64,000 nucleotides of DNA from Pseudomonadota bacterium (GTDB taxonomy: Bacteria > Desulfobacterota > Binatia > UBA9968). Positions 59,541 through 64,000 of this stretch are shown here, one piece after another. Each line of letters begins with the position of its first letter. The stretch's first letter is position 1. A program made the translations under genes and the position numbers. The stretch is from positions 29,204-93,203 of the forward strand of contig JAJPJQ010000030.1 in the NCBI GenBank assembly GCA_021324155.1, in the 5' to 3' direction. Under the pieces are notes generated by a model, which was given only the letters and a program-made list of their open reading frames with translations, had not been told where the DNA came from and did no database searches.

Positions 59541-62500
59541 CTAGGCGGCTGGGCTCTCGCTTGCCATCGACGGCGGTCTTCGGGTCAGGGGCTGCTTGCC
59601 GAAAAGCCAGATGCGCAGCAGCGCGAGCAATTCTTCCGTGTCCACCGGTTTGGCGATGTAGTCCGAAGCGCCCGCCTCGAGGCATTTTTCGCGGTCGCCC
59701 TTCATCGCCTTCGCGGTGAGCGCCAGGATCGGTAGCAGGCGGTGGCGCGGATTTTTGCGGATTCTCCGCATCGTCTCGTAGCCGTCCATCTCCGGCATCA
59801 TGATGTCCATCAAGACGGCGTCGATCTCTTGGTCCTCGTCGAGCAGGTCGATCGCTTCCGCTCCGGTTTCACGGCTGACGACGTTGAGCCCGTGCTGTTC
59901 GAGCAGACTCGTCAGCGCGAAGATATTGCGCACGTCGTCGTCGACGACGAGCACCTTCTTGTCGACCAGCGCTTCGTCGGTCTGACGCAGGCGCTTGAGC
60001 ATACCCTGCTTCGATTCCGGAAGCTCCGATTCGACAAGGTGGAGGAACAGCGAGGTCTCGTCGAGGAGCCGCTCCGGCGACTGAACGCCCTTCAAGATGA
60101 CGCTCTCCGCCATGCGCAGGAGCTGGATCTCGTCCTCTTCAGAGAGGTCCTTGCCGGTGAAAACGACGATCGGGAGATCGTGGAGCTCGGGTTCCTGACG
60201 GATCCGTTCCAGGAGCTCGAAACCCGAGATGTCCGGCAGTCGCAAATCCAGCACGACGCAGTCGAAGCGGACGCCGTTACGCAGCGCGGCCCACGCCTCG
60301 GCGCCGGACGCGGCGGTCGTGATGTCGACGCTGTCGTGGCCGAGAAGCTCGACGACGCTTTGCCGCTCGATCTCGTTGTCTTCGACAATGAGGAGGTTGC
60401 GGCGCGTCGACTGTGCGTAGTCGAGCACGCGGTCGGCGGCCTTGCGCAGCTCGTCGGTTGTCGACGGCTTGATGAGATACGAGAACGCGCCGTGGCCCAA
60501 GCCCTGCATCCGCTCTTCTTCGACGGTGATGATCTGTACCGGAATATGGCGGGTGGCCGGGTCCTGCTTCAGGTGGCTCAACACCGTCCAGCCGAGCATG
60601 TCGGGCAGGAAAATGTCAAGCGTGATCGCCAGCGGGTTGTATTGGCGGGCGAGCGAGCGGACGAGACCGCCCTGGTTGCTGACGACGCCCTTGAAGCCCT
60701 TTTCGCGCACGAGCCCCAATAGCACGCGCGCGAAGTGGGGATCGTCCTCGACGATGAGCACGACCGGATCGCCGGGCATGATCTCGTGGCGGTCGTCCGG
60801 AATTTCCTCCGGCTTCTCGGCCTGCCGAACGATGAGCGGCGCGGGCATTGGTATGTCGGCGCCCTTGATCGCCGCTCCGGGCGCCGCGCCCATGTACTGC
60901 TCAGGCAAGTACATCGTAAACGTGCTGCCTTGTCCGGGCGCACTCACGAGCTTGATCTCGCCGCCCAGCAGCGTCGCGAGCTCGCGGCTGATCGCGAGGC
61001 CGAGGCCGGTGCCGCCGAAACGGCGGCTCGTGCCGGCGTCCGCCTGATGAAACGCCTCGAAGATGATCTTCTGCTTGTCGGGCTGGATGCCGATGCCCGT
61101 GTCGCTTACCTCAAAAGCGATGACCCTCGCGCTGGCGTTGAGCGTCGTGTGATCGAAGCTCCAGCCGCTTTCGGCCGGCCTGATGCGCAGGCTGACGCGG
61201 CCTTGCATGGTGAACTTGAACGCGTTCGAAAGCAGATTCTTGAGGACCTGCTGCAGGCGCTTGATATCAGTCGTGATGCCGCGCAGCTGCGGATCGAGAT
61301 CGATGTCGAAAGCGAGCTGGCGGGCCTCGGCGACGTGGCGGAAGCTCCGCTCGACGGCGTCGCGCACCTTGCTGAACGGGACCTCTTCCGGCTCGACGGT
61401 GACGGTGCCGGATTCGATCTTCGATAGGTCCAGGATGTCGCTGATCAGGTTCAACAGGTCGGCGCCCGCGGCATGGACGTTGCGGGCGAACTCAACCTGC
61501 TTTCCGTTCAAGTTGCCTTCGCGGTTGTCGGCGAGCTGCTGCGCGAGGATCAGAATGGAATTCAACGGCGTGCGCAGCTCGTGCGACATGTTCGCCAAGA
61601 ATTCCGATTTGTACTTGGAAGCGAGCGCCAGCTCGGCCGCTTTCTCCTCGACCGCGTGCCGCGCCTGCTCGATCTCGCGGTTCTTGCGCTCGACCTCGGC
61701 GTTCTGCTCGGCGAGCTGCTTCGCCTTGGTTGCAAGCTCTTCGTTCGTCTGCTGCAGCTCTTTCTGCTGCGCCTGCAGCTCGACCGCGAGCTTCTGCGAC
61801 TGCTGGAGAAGGCCTTCGGTTCTCATTGTCGCTTCGATCGTGTTGAGAACAATGCCGATGCTTTCCGTCAGCTGCGCAAGGAAGGTCAAGTGCGTCGAGG
61901 TGAAATGCGCGAGCGAGGCGAGCTCGATGACGGCTTTCGTCTGCCCCTCGAAGAGAACCGGCAGAACGATCAGGTTGCGCGGCGCTGCGTCGCCCAGGCC
62001 GGACCCGATGCGCACATAGTCGATGGGGATCTCGTTCAGCAGGATGCGGCGCTTTTCCAGAGCACACTGCCCGACAAGACCGAAACCCACGGGAACGTTG
62101 CTCGGTATCGCCGCGTCGTCGCCGCGCGCGTAGCCGGCGAGCATCTGAAGCCGGTCGTTGCCGTTGCCGCCGGCGTCCATCTGGTAGATCGCGCCGTACT
62201 GCGCGTTGACGAGCGGCGCGAGCTCGGAGAGCAGCATGCGGCCGACCGTTGTCAGATCGCGCTGGCCCTGGAGCATGCTGGTGAATTTTCCAAGGTTCGT
62301 CTTCAGCCAGTCCTGCTCGGTGTTCTGCTCGGTCGTGGCCCGGAGGTTCTGGATCATCGCGTTGATGTTGTCCTTGAGCTCCGCGACCTCGCCGCGTGCG
62401 TCGACCTGAATCGAGCGCGTCAGGTCGCCCTTGGTCACGGCGGTCGCGACGTCGGCGATCGCGCGAACCTGCGTCGTCAGATTGGCGGCGAGAAGGTTGA

Positions 62501-64000
62501 CGTTGTCGGTGAGGTCCTTCCAGATGCCGGCGACGCCGGGAACGTTCGCCTGGCCGCCCAAGCGGCCTTCGACGCCGACCTCACGCGCAACGGTGGTGAC
62601 CTGCTCGGCGAAGATGCCGAGCGTATCGGTCATGTTGTTGATCGTCTCGGCCAGCGCCGCGACCTCGCCTTTCGCCTCGACGGTCAGCTTCTCCTTCAAG
62701 CTGCCGTTGGCGACGGCGGTGACGACTTTGACGATACCGCGGACCTGCGCTGTAAGGTTGGCAGCCATGACGTTGACGTTGTCGGTCAAATCTTTCCATG
62801 TGCCGGCGACGCCGGGGACGACGGCCTGGCCGCCGAGCTTGCCTTCGGTGCCGACCTCGCGCGCGACGCGCGTGACCTCCGCCGCGAACGCGTTCAGCTG
62901 ATCGACCATCGTATTGATCGCGTTTTTCAGCTGCAGGATCTCGCCGCGGACGTCGACGGTGATCTTTTTCGACAAGTCGCCGTTGGCGACGGCGATGGTG
63001 ACGTCGGCGATATTACGGACTTGCGCGGTAAGGTTGTTCGCCATCAGGTTGACGTTGTCGGTGAGGTCTTTCCATGTGCCGGCGACGCCGGGCACGACCG
63101 CCTGACCTCCCAGTTTTCCTTCCGTGCCGACTTCGCGCGCGACGCGCGTGACTTCCGCCGCGAAGGCGTTCAGCTGGTCGACCATCGTGTTGATCGCGTC
63201 TTTCAGCTGAAGGATCTCGCCGCGGACGTCGACGGTGATCTTCTTCGACAAGTCGCCGTTGGCGACCGCGATGGTGACGTCGGCGATGTTTCTGACCTGT
63301 GCGGTAAGATTACCGGCCATCATGTTGACGGACTCGGTTAAGTCTTTCCAGGTGCCGGCGACGCCGGTGACGACGGCTTGACCGCCGAGCTTGCCTTCGG
63401 TACCGACCTCGCGCGCGACGCGCGTGACCTCCGCCGCGAAGGCGTTCAGCTGGTCGACCATCGTGTTGATGGCGGCCTTCAACTGGAGGATTTCACCGCG
63501 CACGTCGACGGTGATCTTCTTCGACAAGTCGCCGTTGGCGACGGCGATGGTGACTTCGGCGATATTTCTGACCTGCGCGGTAAGGTTGCTCGCCATCGCG
63601 TTGACGGAGTCGGTCAGGTCTTTCCATGTACCGGCAACGCCGGGGACGACGGCTTGGCCGCCGAGCTTTCCTTCCGTTCCGACCTCGCGCGCGACGCGCG
63701 TGACCTCGGCAGCGAACGAGCGGAGCTGGTCGACCATCGTGTTGATCGTGTCTTTCAGCTGCAGGATCTCGCCGCGGACGTCGACGGTGATCTTCTTCGA
63801 CAAGTCGCCGTTGGCGACGGCGATGGTGACGTCGGCGATGTTTCTGACCTGCGCGGTCAGGTTACCGGCCATCATGTTGACGGACTCGGTCAAGTCCTTC
63901 CAGACGCCGCTGACGTCGCGGACTTGCGCCTGGCCGCCGAGCTTGCCTTCGGTGCCGACCTCGCGCGCGACGCGCGTGACCTCGGCCGCGAAGGCGTTCA
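59541..64000 (-). CDS. multi-HAMP, GAF hybrid histidine kinase with three receivers (N-terminus outside window)
   Basis: The frame is open to the right edge, so the start lies beyond. In the visible 1486 residues at least six HAMP-type units of 92 residues repeat (each with W-K-D-L-T-x-x-[11 protein letters not shown] and a V-R-G-E-I-L-Q-L-K heptad). A GAF domain, a coiled coil, a classical HisKA ([10 protein letters not shown]) and HATPase (G-T-G-L-G-L-A-I) follow. Then three receivers come in a row (V-E-D-D, V-E-D-N, V-D-D-D) with a final K-P-V-D. Serial HAMP arrays occur in fungal-type group III kinases and bacterial relatives with osmotic or envelope sensing. Confidence 0.92.
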   Translation of the reverse strand, partial: NAFAAEVTRVAREVGTEGKLGGQAQVRDVSGVWKDLTESVNMMAGNLTAQVRNIADVTIAVANGDLSKKITVDVRGEILQLKDTINTMVDQLRSFAAEVTRVAREVGTEGKLGGQAVVPGVAGTWKDLTDSVNAMASNLTAQVRNIAEVTIAVANGDLSKKITVDVRGEILQLKAAINTMVDQLNAFAAEVTRVAREVGTEGKLGGQAVVTGVAGTWKDLTESVNMMAGNLTAQVRNIADVTIAVANGDLSKKITVDVRGEILQLKDAINTMVDQLNAFAAEVTRVAREVGTEGKLGGQAVVPGVAGTWKDLTDNVNLMANNLTAQVRNIADVTIAVANGDLSKKITVDVRGEILQLKNAINTMVDQLNAFAAEVTRVAREVGTEGKLGGQAVVPGVAGTWKDLTDNVNVMAANLTAQVRGIVKVVTAVANGSLKEKLTVEAKGEVAALAETINNMTDTLGIFAEQVTTVAREVGVEGRLGGQANVPGVAGIWKDLTDNVNLLAANLTTQVRAIADVATAVTKGDLTRSIQVDARGEVAELKDNINAMIQNLRATTEQNTEQDWLKTNLGKFTSMLQGQRDLTTVGRMLLSELAPLVNAQYGAIYQMDAGGNGNDRLQMLAGYARGDDAAIPSNVPVGFGLVGQCALEKRRILLNEIPIDYVRIGSGLGDAAPRNLIVLPVLFEGQTKAVIELASLAHFTSTHLTFLAQLTESIGIVLNTIEATMRTEGLLQQSQKLAVELQAQQKELQQTNEELATKAKQLAEQNAEVERKNREIEQARHAVEEKAAELALASKYKSEFLANMSHELRTPLNSILILAQQLADNREGNLNGKQVEFARNVHAAGADLLNLISDILDLSKIESGTVTVEPEEVPFSKVRDAVERSFRHVAEARQLAFDIDLDPQLRGITTDIKRLQQVLKNLLSNAFKFTMQGRVSLRIRPAESGWSFDHTTLNASARVIAFEVSDTGIGIQPDKQKIIFEAFHQADAGTSRRFGGTGLGLAISRELATLLGGEIKLVSAPGQGSTFTMYLPEQYMGAAPGAAIKGADIPMPAPLIVRQAEKPEEIPDDRHEIMPGDPVVLIVEDDPHFARVLLGLVREKGFKGVVSNQGGLVRSLARQYNPLAITLDIFLPDMLGWTVLSHLKQDPATRHIPVQIITVEEERMQGLGHGAFSYLIKPSTTDELRKAADRVLDYAQSTRRNLLIVEDNEIERQSVVELLGHDSVDITTAASGAEAWAALRNGVRFDCVVLDLRLPDISGFELLERIRQEPELHDLPIVVFTGKDLSEEDEIQLLRMAESVILKGVQSPERLLDETSLFLHLVESELPESKQGMLKRLRQTDEALVDKKVLVVDDDVRNIFALTSLLEQHGLNVVSRETGAEAIDLLDEDQEIDAVLMDIMMPEMDGYETMRRIRKNPRHRLLPILALTAKAMKGDREKCLEAGASDYIAKPVDTEELLALLRIWLFGKQPLTRRPPSMASESPAA
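62352..64000 (-). repeat. 276-bp tandem repeat encoding HAMP units
   Basis: A GATCATCGCGTTGAT-like element recurs at 62352, 62628, 62904, 63180, 63456 and 63732, exactly 276 bp apart, and the repeat continues past the right edge. Units from 62904 rightward are nearly identical at DNA level, for example over the segment encoding [12 protein letters not shown]. The two leftmost units are more divergent. Recombination between units could change their number. Confidence 0.9.

Noticed and set aside
62352..64000. Possible CRISPR-like or satellite array
   Set aside because: The 276-bp repeats are in frame and encode HAMP domains; there are no short direct repeats with unique spacers.
1..64000. Search for rRNA, tRNA and CRISPR loci and for intergenic gaps above 300 bases
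   Set aside because: No convincing RNA gene was seen by eye, and no gap above 300 bases is free of genes. Covariance-model tools would be needed to exclude small RNAs.

Overview
The window is high-GC DNA (clearly above 60% G+C by eye), almost fully coding, with no rRNA, tRNA, CRISPR array, transposase, integrase or phage gene that I could see. It looks like ordinary chromosome of a free-living Gram-negative bacterium: it has an LPS-type heptosyltransferase, a lipoprotein, a di-heme periplasmic oxidoreductase and many periplasmic binding proteins. The large number of NMT1/SsuA-like and iron/thiamine-type solute-binding proteins, together with HDFNN-type hybrid histidine kinases, is typical of uncultured soil or groundwater lineages such as Binatia (formerly Deltaproteobacteria) or Rokubacteria/NC10. 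That placement is inference and I cannot confirm it from the sequence alone.

Region 1 (1-7014) is a plus-strand operon for uptake and breakdown of an unidentified small organic compound. It holds a partial SsuC/TauC-type permease, four NMT1-type binding proteins, an alpha/beta hydrolase of the dihydropseudooxynicotine-hydrolase type, and an amidohydrolase-2 enzyme. A LysR regulator lies convergently behind it. Region 2 (8057-13938) holds a small membrane-anchored unknown and a remarkable minus-strand array of five binding-protein genes alternating between two families in the order A-B-A-B-A. No permease or ATPase lies beside it, and the B members lack signal peptides.

Region 3 (14048-26624) is mixed housekeeping: a universal stress protein, an O-methyltransferase, an AI-2E-type exporter, a mannose-1-phosphate guanylyltransferase-like enzyme, DoxX, an MFS exporter, an isochorismatase-fold protein lacking its cysteine, a heptosyltransferase, a heme-oxygenase-like diiron protein, a cyclophilin and an enoyl-CoA hydratase/HIBYL-CoA hydrolase. 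It ends with a PolX-type protein whose polymerase aspartates are replaced while its PHP nuclease motifs are intact. Region 4 (26891-41997) has a di-heme oxidoreductase, an alanine-glyoxylate-type aminotransferase, a DUF748/AsmA-like giant, two SIMPL proteins, a beta-CASP RNase, a LOG-family protein, a PEP mutase-family lyase, several small membrane or zinc proteins, a polysaccharide pyruvyl transferase and an FAD oxidoreductase.

Region 5 (42000-48778) contains TupBC-like tungstate transporter genes without the binding protein, a divergent NMT1-type binding protein, MurJ, a YchF/DUF933 GTPase relative and a GT2 glycosyltransferase. Region 6 (48857-64000) is a phosphorelay island: one stand-alone receiver and five large hybrid histidine kinases on the minus strand, with sensor modules MEDS, PAS x4-GAF, Cache-HAMP-PAS, REC-PAS, and at least six HAMP repeats plus GAF. 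Almost every kinase ends in a receiver, and no DNA-binding output domain is encoded among them. The last kinase runs off the right edge of the window.
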